Below are positions 1 to 9,683 of a DNA stretch of 64,000 nt, in pieces. Position numbers and translations under genes: made by a program. Position 1 is the stretch's first letter. Each line of letters starts with the position of its first letter. The DNA is from Gordonia araii NBRC 100433 (GTDB lineage: Bacteria > Actinomycetota > Actinomycetes > Mycobacteriales > Mycobacteriaceae). The stretch is from assembly GCF_000241265.1 (NCBI RefSeq), contig NZ_BAEE01000062.1, positions 1 through 64,000 of the forward strand. The letters are read 5' to 3'. The notes below the pieces were generated by a model that was given only the letters and a program-made list of their open reading frames with translations, made no database searches and had not been told where the DNA came from.

Positions 1-106
1 ATGCATGATCTGTCGGCCCGGCACGGGGCGCAGATCGCAACCTGACCAGGATAGCCGCAGCGCGGGGCGGCATCCAAATCCGGCCGCTGGGCTAATCTCA
101 ATTCCA

Positions 107-1792
107 ATGTCGGATTCTGCCCCAGCCACAGCGTCGCGCGGTGACCGCCCACCCCGGGTCAACCCGCAGTTGCTGCGCGACTGGGCACGGGCGGCGGCCG
201 ACGGATTGACCGCCGCGCGCGCGGAGATCAACGAACTCAACGTCTTCCCGATCCCCGATTCCGACACGGGTTCCAACATGGCCTTCACGATGGCCGCCGC
301 GGCCGAGGCGGCCGAGCAGGCCGAACCCGGGGCCGACGTCGCCACCGTGACTCGGGCGATGGCTGACGCCGCCGTTGGCAGCGCACGCGGAAACTCGGGG
401 ATCATCCTGTCCCAGGTACTCGTCGGCGTCGCCGACGCGGCCGCGATCGCCGAGACCGAGCGCGACCACTCCTTCGCCCGGCTGTTCGCCGGCGGACTGC
501 AACTGGCCTCCCTGGCGGCGGTGCGCGCGGTCAGCGACCCGCGAGAGGGCACCGTGCTGACCGTCCTGCGCGAGGCCGCCACCGCGGCCCACGACAACGC
601 CGCGGCCTCGCCCGCGGACTTGGCGCGCGCGGCCGCCGAAGCGGCGGCGGACGCGCTGGAGCGCACCCCCGAGCAACTCGCGGAACTGGCGTACGCGGGT
701 GTTGTCGACGCCGGGGGCCGCGGCATGTTGGTGCTGCTCGACGCGATGGTGCTGGTGCTGACCGGCGTCGCGAACCGCCGGCGGAACTACCGCGGGCTGC
801 TCGTCGACCGCGACCTGCCGCTCATGCGGGCCGACGAGGCCTGCGACGGCAGCAGCGACATGGATTTCGAGGTCATGTACCTGCTCGACGGCATGGCCGA
901 CGAGCGCATCGGCCGGTTGCGCGACTACCTGGCCGAGATCGGCGACGCGGTCGTGATCGTCGGCGACAGCAGCGCCGACGGGGAGCGCTTCTCGGTGCAC
1001 GTGCACACCAACGAGCCGGGTAAAGCGGTGGAGGCGGGTGCCGTGGTCGGCACCATCAGCGACGTGCGGATCTCCTGCTTCGCCCTCGACGCGCTGCGGT
1101 CCAGCGCGCCCGACGAGCCGCTGCCGCGTCACAAGCGCGCCATCGTCGTCGTCGCGAAGGGGGAGGGCGCGCAGGAGCTGTTCGCCGATGCCGGCGCCGC
1201 CGTGGTCCGCGCCGACGACGGGGTGTCCGCCGATCCGGTGGCCGAGGCGATCCGGGCCACCGACGCCGCTCACGTCATCGTCATGGCCAACGGTGAGCTC
1301 GCCTCGCAGGAATTGGTGTCCGTGGCGGCCGGGGCGCGCTCGGCCCACCGCACCGTCGTGTTCATCCCGACCCTGTCGATGGTCCAGTGCTTGTCGGCGC
1401 TGGCCGTGCACGACCCGACCGAGTCGCCTGACGTCGACGCCTACGCCATGGCCGAGGCCGCGGCCGGGACCAGGTGGGGGTCGGTGCGCAGGGTCGCGGA
1501 GCGGATGATGACGCTGGCCGGAACGAGCGAGCCGGGCGACATGCTCGGCTACATCGGTTCGGATGCGCTGGTGATCGGGCATGATCCGCTGACCGCGACG
1601 ACCGCGCTCCTCGACCTGATGCTCGCGACCGGCGGCGAGATGATTACCGTCCTGGGCGGACGCCTGCTCGACGAGCATCCCGATGTCATCGCGGGCCTGG
1701 AGGACCATGTTCGTCGGGTCCACCCCGGTGTCGAACTCAACGTGTACCCGTGCGGCCAGGCCGACTCCGTCCTGCAGGTGGGAGTTGAGTGA
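107..1792 (+). CDS. DAK2 domain protein, FakA-like (fatty acid kinase type)
   Basis: 561 aa. The N-terminal DAK2/DhaL-type domain carries NVFPIPDSDTGSNM (residues 45-58) and GSARGNSG (91-98), the nucleotide- and Mg-binding loops of dihydroxyacetone-kinase-like proteins. A long C-terminal half follows, as in FakA/YloV. In Firmicutes FakA phosphorylates fatty acids held by a DegV-fold FakB; a DegV gene lies in this window at 13453. I chose ATG 107 because an upstream in-frame ATG at 5 would add a 34-residue low-complexity leader. The gene ends 4 bp before the recG GTG, so the two are probably cotranscribed. Family is firm; the fatty-acid kinase role is inferred from homology. Confidence 0.85.
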   Translation: MSDSAPATASRGDRPPRVNPQLLRDWARAAADGLTAARAEINELNVFPIPDSDTGSNMAFTMAAAAEAAEQAEPGADVATVTRAMADAAVGSARGNSGIILSQVLVGVADAAAIAETERDHSFARLFAGGLQLASLAAVRAVSDPREGTVLTVLREAATAAHDNAAASPADLARAAAEAAADALERTPEQLAELAYAGVVDAGGRGMLVLLDAMVLVLTGVANRRRNYRGLLVDRDLPLMRADEACDGSSDMDFEVMYLLDGMADERIGRLRDYLAEIGDAVVIVGDSSADGERFSVHVHTNEPGKAVEAGAVVGTISDVRISCFALDALRSSAPDEPLPRHKRAIVVVAKGEGAQELFADAGAAVVRADDGVSADPVAEAIRATDAAHVIVMANGELASQELVSVAAGARSAHRTVVFIPTLSMVQCLSALAVHDPTESPDVDAYAMAEAAAGTRWGSVRRVAERMMTLAGTSEPGDMLGYIGSDALVIGHDPLTATTALLDLMLATGGEMITVLGGRLLDEHPDVIAGLEDHVRRVHPGVELNVYPCGQADSVLQVGVE

Positions 1793-1796
1793 ACCG

Positions 1797-4061
1797 GTGA
1801 GCGACACGGGATCGGTGACCTCGGCGATGCCGTTGGCCGAGGTCCTCGACGGCGACACCGCCGCCAAGCTCGCCGCGCTCGGACTCGAGACGGTCGGCCA
1901 ACTGCTCTTCTACACGCCGCGTCGCTACGCCCAAGCAGGTGTGGTCGCCTCCGACGAACTGCCCGAGGCGGGGGAATGGATCACCATCGTCGGGCGGATC
2001 ACGCGTGCCGACATGATCCGGATGAAACGTCGCAACGGGCAGTTCCTCAAGGTGCTCGTCGACGACGATGCGCGGGTGTACGAGGCGAGCTTCTTCAATC
2101 CGCGCTACATCAAGAACAAACTGCGGCCGGGCGCGCGCGTGATGATGGCCGGAAAGGTCGGTCTCTACCAGGGCCGGGTGCAGCTCTCCCACCCGGAATG
2201 GGCGGTCCTCCCCGACGGGGCCGATCCCGACGTCGCCGCGGTCGGGAACTCGATGATGCAGCAGCTCTACGCCGTCGAACAGGAGGCCCGCGAGGCCGCG
2301 ACCGGCGACGAGGTCAGTCTCGACGACGCCTTCGACCGCGCGATTCTGCCGATCTACCCGGCGACCAAGGACGTGCAGACCTGGGTCATCTGGCGCGCGG
2401 TCCGCCGCGTGCTGGGGGAGTTGGCGCCCGTTCCCGATGCGTTGACCCCGGAGCAGCGCGAGGAACGCGGGTTGATGACGACTCAGGAGGCATGGCGGGC
2501 GATTCACGTGCCCGACGACCTGGACGAGGTCGAAGCCGCGCGTGAACGCCTGCGCTTCGACGAGGCCTACGCCATGCAGCTGATCCTGGCCCAGCGCGCG
2601 TTGCTCGGCCGGGCCGAGACGGCGAAGGCGTGCCCCCACGTGAGCGGCGGACTGGAAGACGCGCTGCGGCAGCGCTTGCCGTTCACCCTTACCGACGGGC
2701 AGACGACGGTGCTCGCCCAGATCGACGACGAACTCGATGCCAGCGTGCCGATGAGCCGCCTGCTGCAAGGAGAGGTCGGCTCGGGTAAGACCCTCGTCGC
2801 CCTGCTGGCGATGTCGCGCGTCGTCGACAACGGTCAGCAGTGCGCGCTTCTCGCACCCACCGAGGTCCTCGCGGCGCAGCACTACCGCACGATTCGCGGC
2901 ATGCTCGGCGACTTGGGCCTGGGCGGCGAACTCGGGGCGGCCGACGGCGCGACGACGATCACGCTGGTCACCGGGTCGCAGCGCACCGCCGACAAACGCC
3001 AGGCGCTGCTGGACGTGATGACGGGTACGTCGGGGATCGTCATCGGCACGCACGCGTTGTTGCAGGACAACGTCGAGTTCTTCGACCTCGGTCTCGTCGT
3101 CGTCGACGAGCAGCACCGATTCGGCGTCGAGCAGCGCGACGTGCTCAAGGCGAAGGCGTCCGGCGGCCGCGTTCCCCACCACCTGGTGATGACGGCGACG
3201 CCGATTCCGCGCACGGTCGCGATGACGGTGTTCGGGGACCTGGAGACCTCGGTGCTCACCGAACTGCCCAAGGGGCGCCAGGAGATCAGCAGTTCGGTCG
3301 TGCCGATGGGCAAGCCGGCCTGGATGAACCGCGTGTGGGAGCGCGCGGCCGAAGAGGTCGCCGCCGGCCGGCAGGTGTACGTCGTGTGTTCACGGATCGG
3401 CGACGAGGTGAGCGAGAAGAAGGCGGCCAAGAAGCAGGGCGAAGAGAACAAACGCGAGCCGATCGCCCTGCTGAACCTGTTGGACGAGGCGATCGCCCGA
3501 CTGCCCCAATGCCGGGTCGAGATGCTGCACGGCCGGATGCCGTCCGACGAGAAGGCCGCCGTCATGGACGCGTTCACCGCGGGGGAGGTCGACGTCCTGG
3601 TGTCGACGACGGTGATCGAGGTGGGCGTCGACGTGCCCAACGCGTCGATGATGATCATCATCGACGCCGACCGGTTCGGGGTCTCGCAGCTGCACCAGCT
3701 CCGCGGTCGTGTCGGTCGTGGCGGGTTGCCCGGCCTGTGTCTGCTGGTCACGGCGGTCCCGGAGGCGTCGGCACCGTTCCGGCGGCTGACCGCGGTCGCG
3801 GGCACGACGGACGGCTTCGAACTGGCGCGCCTCGACCTGGCCGAGCGGCGCGAGGGCGACGTACTCGGCGAACTGCAGTCGGGCGGTTCGTCGTCGCTGC
3901 GATTCCTCTCGCTGCTGACCGACGCCGAGATCATCGCAGACGCCCGCGAACTCGCCCGATCCGTCGTCGACGAGCACTTCACTCTCGCAGGCAATCCGGG
4001 TGCCGCCATGATCGTCGACGCCGTCGTCGGATCGCGCGCTGAGTTCCTCGACAAATCCTGA
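1797..4061 (+). CDS. recG: ATP-dependent DNA helicase RecG
   Basis: 754 aa, usual for actinobacterial RecG. An OB-fold wedge domain lies in the N-terminal third, then a superfamily-2 helicase core. Walker A is GEVGSGKT (325-332), the DEQH box is at 437-440, and a C-terminal helicase domain with the QLRGRVGRG motif follows. RecG remodels stalled replication forks and Holliday junctions. The GTG at 1797 is chosen because it follows the previous stop by 4 bp and gives a normal N terminus; the frame stays open upstream only inside the DAK2 gene. Confident. Confidence 0.97.
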   Translation: MSDTGSVTSAMPLAEVLDGDTAAKLAALGLETVGQLLFYTPRRYAQAGVVASDELPEAGEWITIVGRITRADMIRMKRRNGQFLKVLVDDDARVYEASFFNPRYIKNKLRPGARVMMAGKVGLYQGRVQLSHPEWAVLPDGADPDVAAVGNSMMQQLYAVEQEAREAATGDEVSLDDAFDRAILPIYPATKDVQTWVIWRAVRRVLGELAPVPDALTPEQREERGLMTTQEAWRAIHVPDDLDEVEAARERLRFDEAYAMQLILAQRALLGRAETAKACPHVSGGLEDALRQRLPFTLTDGQTTVLAQIDDELDASVPMSRLLQGEVGSGKTLVALLAMSRVVDNGQQCALLAPTEVLAAQHYRTIRGMLGDLGLGGELGAADGATTITLVTGSQRTADKRQALLDVMTGTSGIVIGTHALLQDNVEFFDLGLVVVDEQHRFGVEQRDVLKAKASGGRVPHHLVMTATPIPRTVAMTVFGDLETSVLTELPKGRQEISSSVVPMGKPAWMNRVWERAAEEVAAGRQVYVVCSRIGDEVSEKKAAKKQGEENKREPIALLNLLDEAIARLPQCRVEMLHGRMPSDEKAAVMDAFTAGEVDVLVSTTVIEVGVDVPNASMMIIIDADRFGVSQLHQLRGRVGRGGLPGLCLLVTAVPEASAPFRRLTAVAGTTDGFELARLDLAERREGDVLGELQSGGSSSLRFLSLLTDAEIIADARELARSVVDEHFTLAGNPGAAMIVDAVVGSRAEFLDKS

Positions 4062-4110
4062 CGGGTGTCGTCGCGGGAACCGGATGCGGGTGCGCCGCGT
4101 CTAAGTCCGC

Positions 4111-4809
4111 ATGATGCGCATGACGAGAGGGCTGCCGCGTCGGGCGTGGTTGGCGATCATCGGCTGCACCGCGCTGGCGGTGTTCGCCGCCGGGTCGTTG
4201 GCGGTCGATCATCGGCGACCGTCACTGTCGTCGGCCGCGATCGGGCTGGCGGAACTGGAGCGCATCCCGCGCGTCGCCGCGCGGCTTCCGCATCGACAGG
4301 ACTACCGGCGCGCCGCGTTCGGGGCGGCGTGGGCGGACGCCACCGATGTGTTCGGCGGCAACAACGCCTGCGACACGCGCAACGACATCCTGCGTCGCGA
4401 CCTCGACGAAGTCGTCACGACCACCGGGCCGCGCTGCGCCGCGACGGTGACCGCCGGGAGACTGCGCAGCCCGTACACCGGGCGGGTGCTCGTGTTTCGG
4501 CGCAGCCGCGCCACCGCGGTCCAGATCGACCACATCGTGCCGCTGTCCTACGCGTGGGACATGGGCGCGCACGGCTGGCCGCCGACCGCGCGTCTGCGCT
4601 TCGCCAACGACCCGGCCAACCTCGTCGCCGTCGACGAAAGGTCGAACCAGGACAAGCGCGACCTCGAGCCGGCTCGGTGGATGCCGCCCGCGCGCGGCTT
4701 CCACTGTCAATACGCCAAACAATTCGTCGCGGTGCTCGCCGCCTACCCGGTGCTGTTGGACGAACCGTCGGCGCAGACGCTGGAGAGAGCGCTTCGCCGG
4801 TGCGAATGA
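4111..4809 (+). CDS. Exported HNH-type (DUF1524-like) nuclease family protein
   Basis: 232 aa. A basic N terminus and a hydrophobic stretch (about residues 12-31) make a signal peptide or anchor. The body has the HNH/DUF1524-type core: DH at 140-141 in QIDHIVPL, then NDPANLVAV (166-174) and SNQDKRD (178-184). Two cysteines (87 and 109) could pair outside the cytoplasm. Such proteins are common single-copy exported proteins next to recG in Mycobacteriales (Rv2972c position). The substrate is unknown, and a nuclease activity is only suggested by the motif. A paralogue, with a lipobox, starts at 63545. Confidence 0.85.
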   Translation: MMRMTRGLPRRAWLAIIGCTALAVFAAGSLAVDHRRPSLSSAAIGLAELERIPRVAARLPHRQDYRRAAFGAAWADATDVFGGNNACDTRNDILRRDLDEVVTTTGPRCAATVTAGRLRSPYTGRVLVFRRSRATAVQIDHIVPLSYAWDMGAHGWPPTARLRFANDPANLVAVDERSNQDKRDLEPARWMPPARGFHCQYAKQFVAVLAAYPVLLDEPSAQTLERALRRCE

Positions 4810-4821
4810 CGTCGTCTCGCC

Positions 4822-4872
4822 GGGTCTCGATACGCCGGCTCGCCTTGCGGCTCGCCGGCACTCGACCACCCA
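4822..4872. repeat. 51-bp direct repeat, copy 1
   Basis: Runs from GGGTCTCGATACGCC to CTCGACCACCCA. It matches the copy at 5042-5092 except one base (T versus A in the centre). Inside, GGCTCGCC occurs twice and CCGGC/GCCGG flank it, so it can fold. This looks like a dispersed intergenic element rather than a terminator; I recall similar sequences scattered in Gordonia genomes. Confidence 0.85.
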
Positions 4873-4920
4873 AACGGGAAGCGTGCGGGCTCCAGCTGAC
4901 GGGTCCATTTGGGTGATCGA

Positions 4921-5003
4921 GGTTTCGATACGACCGCTCCTTCGTCGCGGTCACTCAACCCACCGGTGCCCGAGGAGCGCAGCGACTCGGGTGTATCGAG
5001 ATC
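4921..5003. repeat. 83-bp imperfect palindromic intergenic element
   Basis: Outer arms TCGATAC (4925-4931) and GTATCGA (4993-4999) are inverted. Inside are two further hairpins, GACCGC/GCGGTC around the CCTTCGT loop and CCGAG/CTCGG. The nested folding suggests a REP- or MITE-like element. It has no coding capacity and no flanking target duplication I can recognise. Confidence 0.7.
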
Positions 5004-5041
5004 ACCGCACCGGTGTGCCATATCGATCCATGTGGCGCACT

Positions 5042-5092
5042 GGGTCTCGATACGCCGGCTCGCCTAGCGGCTCGCCGGCACTCGACCACCCA
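5042..5092. repeat. 51-bp direct repeat, copy 2
   Basis: Second copy of the repeat at 4822-4872, same orientation, 50 of 51 bases identical. It lies about 90 bp upstream of proA and could contribute to its untranslated leader. Confidence 0.85.
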
Positions 5093-5180
5093 GGAGCCCG
5101 CACGATCTGGCCCTCGGAAGGATGCCTTCGGTCACGGCGTTAACCTGGTGGGAAGACGAATCTCTGAACGAAGGAACCTG

Positions 5181-6445
5181 ATGAGTGCACCCGCCGTCGA
5201 CACGGATGCCGTGACCGCGGAGGTGACCGCGCTGGCCACGGCGGCCAAGGCGGCGTCGCGGAGCCTGGTCGGGCTCTCGACCGCAGCCAAGAACGCCGTG
5301 CTCACCGCTGCCGCCGACGCCATCGAGGCCGCACAGGAGAAGATTCTCACGGCGAACGCCGCCGACCTCGCCCGCGCGGAGGCCGACGGGATCGAGGCCA
5401 GCCTCCTGGATCGCCTGCGTCTGACTCCCGACCGGGTCACGGGGATCGCCGACGGGCTGCGTCAGGTCGCCGCGCTGCCCGATCCGATCGGCGAGGTGCT
5501 CGCCGGCAAGACCCTGCCGAACGGCCTGACGTTGCGCCAGGTGCGCGTGCCGCTGGGCGTCGTCGGAATCGTGTACGAGGCCCGCCCGAACGTGACCGTC
5601 GACGCGTTCGGCATCGCCTTCAAATCGGGCAACGCGGTACTGCTGCGCGGCTCCAGTTCCGCCGCCGACTCGAACGCCGCGCTGGTGGCCGTGCTGCGCG
5701 ACGTCCTGGTATCCCACGGCGTCGACCCGGACGCGGTGGCGCTGCTGCCCGCGCACGACCGGGCGAGTGTCACCGCGCTCATCCGGGCACGAGGACTGGT
5801 TGACGTGGTGATCCCGCGCGGCGGTGCCGGCCTGATCAACGCCGTCGTCGCCAACGCCACCGTCCCGACCATCGAGACAGGCACCGGAAACTGCCACGTG
5901 TACGTGCACTCCGCCGCCGACCTCGACATGGCCGAAACAGTCGTCATCAATGCCAAGACCCGCCGGCCCAGCGTGTGCAACACCGCCGAGACGGTCCTCA
6001 TCGACGAACAGATCGCCGACGTGGCCCTGCCGCGCATCACCGATGCCCTGAAGGCGGCCGGCGTCACCATTCACGGCGACGAAGAGGGGATGGAACCGGC
6101 TGACGAGCGTGACTGGAGCGACGAGTACCTGTCGCTGGACATCGCGGTGCGCCGTGTCGCCGGACTCGACGAGGCCATCGACCACATCGGCCGGTACGGC
6201 ACCGGCCACACCGAGGCGATCATCACCTCCGACCTCGCCGCGGCCAACGAGTTCACCAAGCGCGTCGACGCCGCCGCCGTGATCGTCAACGCCTCCACCG
6301 CCTTCACCGACGGCGAGCAGTTCGGCTTCGGCGCCGAGATCGGCATCTCGACGCAGAAGCTGCACGCGCGCGGTCCGATGGGTCTGCCCGAACTGACCTC
6401 GTCGAAGTGGGTCGTGTGGGGCGACGGCCAGATTCGGCCCGTCTG

Positions 6446-6446
<1 letters not shown>
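5181..6446 (+). CDS. proA: Glutamate-5-semialdehyde dehydrogenase (gamma-glutamyl phosphate reductase)
   Basis: 421 aa, normal for ProA. It reduces gamma-glutamyl phosphate to glutamate-5-semialdehyde with NADPH in cytoplasmic proline synthesis. The aldehyde-dehydrogenase fold is clear: the catalytic cysteine is Cys266 in PSVCNTAET, and EARPNVTVD and IPRGGAGL are family signatures. ATG 5181 is chosen because it follows a GAAGGAA ribosome binding site and gives a normal N terminus. Its TGA overlaps the next ATG by one base, so the following ATPase is translationally coupled. Confidence 0.97.
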
Positions 6447-7401
<955 letters not shown>

Positions 7402-7402
<1 letters not shown>

Positions 7403-8808
7403 TGTCGTCGCCGTTCATCGATCACCTCGTCGAATTCGTCGACGAGCTGCGGCGCCGCGGTATCGACATCGGCCCGGCCGCCCTCCTCGACGCAGGTAAG
7501 GCGGTGGAGGTCCTGGATCTGCTGGACCGCGAACAGTTCCGGGAAGGCCTTGCCGCGACGCTGCTGTCGACCAGCATGCACCGCGACGTCTTCGACCGCG
7601 CCTTCGATCTCTGGTTCCCGCTGGGCAGCGGCGCGCGGACCACCGATGTGGACGTCCCGCGCGACGCCGACGGCAACGCCGACGTCGAGGCGTTCCGCCA
7701 GATGGTCGCCGAGGTCATGGCCGACGACCAGGCTGCCGCCGACGGGCGGCAAAGCGAGATGGTGGCGCTCATCGTCGACCAGTTCGGCAGCTACGAGGGT
7801 GCGCGGGGCGAAGCCTTCTCCGCATACCAGGCGACGTCGACGATTAATCCCCAGACCCTGATCGCTGCTATCGCGGCCGCCATGGCGCGCGGTGCAGGCG
7901 ACGACGAACCGGGGGTTCGTGCCGGCACCCAGCCCCGGTACCGACGCGCCGCGGCCGATCGTGCGGCCAATCTGCGGGCCGCCATCGAGTCGGAGACGCA
8001 GCGTCGGATGGCCGGGCGCCACGGGCGTGACCGCGTCGCCGACTACGCGGTGCCCAAGCTGCCCGAACACATGAGCTTCCTGCATTCCAGCGCCCGCGAC
8101 CTGGCGCAGATCCGGCGAACGGTGGAACCGCTGGCGCGTCTGCTCGCCGCCCGGCTGGAGATCCGGCGCCGGCGTGCGCGCCACGGCCCGGTCGATGTGC
8201 GCCGCACGCTGCGCGCCTCCATGTCGACCGGCGGCGTGCCGATCAAGCTGACCCATCGCCGCCCGCGGCCCGGACGCCCCGAGCTGGTGATCATCTGCGA
8301 TGTGTCCGGCTCGGTGTCGGGCTTCTCCAAGTTCACCCTGCAGCTCGTGTACGCGTTGCGCCAACAGTTCTCGAAGGTGCGGGTGTTCGCGTTCGTCGAC
8401 ACCGTCGACGAGGTCACCGACTATTTCGACCGGGGCCAGGCCGACGAGTCCTTCGGCGAGGTCATGCACGAGATGATCACCAAGGCGAGGATCTCGACCC
8501 GCGACGGCCACTCCGACTACGGCCACATGCTCAAGGGCTTCGCCCGCGACTACCTCGACTCGCTGACGCATCGTGGCGCGCTGCTCATTCTGGGCGATGC
8601 GCGCAACAACTATCACTGGACGGAGAAGGAGTCGCTGCAGACGCTGACGGAGAAGGTTCGCCACTCGTACTGGCTGAATCCGGAACGTCGCGAGGAGTGG
8701 GGCAGCGGCGACTCCGACGCCGATGTCTACGCGGAGATCATCGATATGTACGAGTGCCGCAACGCCGAGCAACTCGCCAGGGTGATTGGTGACCTGCTGC
8801 CCGTGTGA
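7402..8808 (+). CDS. CoxE-like VWA domain protein, MoxR partner
   Basis: 468 aa. The N-terminal region is helical and charged; the C-terminal von Willebrand A domain has an intact MIDAS motif DxSxS at D300, S302 and S304. It starts on the ATGA overlap with the MoxR gene. Proteins of this family assist their MoxR ATPase partner in activating metalloenzymes or complexes. It is cytoplasmic, with no signal peptide or membrane segment. Family is clear; the target is not. Confidence 0.88.
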
Positions 8809-8825
8809 GCGTAAGCTTTGGCCGC

Positions 8826-9560
8826 ATGTCAGCAGATGGGCCGACCTCTCCGGGTCGTGACCGTGTGCCCGCCGGGCCTCGCCGTCGCCGCCGAGTCGGC
8901 GTCATGGGCGGCACCTTCGATCCGATTCACAACGGCCACCTCGTGGCGGGCAGCGAAGTGGCGCACCGGTTCGGACTCGACGAGGTCATCTTCGTCCCGA
9001 CCGGACGCCCGTGGCAGAAGACCGGTGACGGCGATGCCGAGCCCGGCCAGGTGGTGTCGCCGCGCGACGTTAGCCCAGCCGAGGACCGCTATCTGATGAC
9101 CGTCATCGCGACCGCGTCCAATCCGCGGTTCTCGGTGAGCCGCGTCGATATCGACCGCGAGGGCAACACCTATACCGTCGACACGTTGCGCGACCTGAAG
9201 CGCCTGCTGCCCGACGCGGAGCTGTTCTTCATCACCGGGGCTGACGCGCTGGAATCGATCCTCTCCTGGCAGGAGTTCGACGAGCTGTTCTCGCTGGCGC
9301 ATTTCATCGGTGTCAGCCGGCCCGGGTACGAACTCTCGGCGACGCATCTGGCCAAGCACCTGAGGGAGCTACCGCCGGACACGCTGCAAATGCTGGAGAT
9401 TCCCGCGTTGGCGATCTCGTCGACGGAGTGTCGTGCGCGCGCCGCCGCCGGGCAGCCCGTGTGGTACCTGGTGCCCGACGGCGTGGTGCAGTACATCGCC
9501 AAGCGCGGGCTCTATCGGCGCTGGCCGCACTCCGGTCCGAGCGTGTCGGCACCGGGGTGA
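8826..9560 (+). CDS. nadD: Nicotinate-nucleotide adenylyltransferase
   Basis: About 244 aa. Converts nicotinate mononucleotide and ATP to deamido-NAD in NAD synthesis. The nucleotidyltransferase signature [11 protein letters not shown] and the C-terminal ISSTECR motif are present. The start is uncertain: ATG 8826 is used here. GTG 8805, overlapping the previous stop as GTGA, is also possible, as is an ATG at 8904 immediately before the GGTFDPIH motif. It heads a conserved cluster with rsfS, gpgP and octT, here interrupted by the permease gene. Confidence 0.93.
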   Translation: MSADGPTSPGRDRVPAGPRRRRRVGVMGGTFDPIHNGHLVAGSEVAHRFGLDEVIFVPTGRPWQKTGDGDAEPGQVVSPRDVSPAEDRYLMTVIATASNPRFSVSRVDIDREGNTYTVDTLRDLKRLLPDAELFFITGADALESILSWQEFDELFSLAHFIGVSRPGYELSATHLAKHLRELPPDTLQMLEIPALAISSTECRARAAAGQPVWYLVPDGVVQYIAKRGLYRRWPHSGPSVSAPG

Positions 9561-9683
9561 TCGTGGCGTGCGCGTGACGAATTCGCTGCAACCGCGCCAC
9601 ATCTCGCACTGCTCGCTAGAGTGTTTCGCAGTTTGCCGACGAGTCGCCCAGATTCGCCCGTACCGAGTCGAAGGATTGCACCT

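Larger units (their letters stand above)
4810..5180. other. Gene-free, repeat-rich intergenic region (371 bp)
   Basis: No credible ORF. The region holds two near-identical 51-bp direct repeats and, between them, an 83-bp imperfect palindrome, listed separately. It lies exactly where the Rv2975c-Rv2972c-like block meets the proA (Rv2427c-like) block. The proA promoter must lie in its last part: the ribosome binding site GAAGGAA sits just before the proA ATG at 5181. Confidence 0.8.

Noticed and set aside
98-1867. 589-codon antisense ORF opposite the DAK2 gene, and similar long antisense ORFs throughout (for example 1737-3182, 7393-8772, 9369-11345, 16460-18523)
   Set aside because: Expected shadows in high-GC coding DNA: stop codons are rare in the antisense frames. 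Their translations are Arg/Gly/His-rich with no domain.
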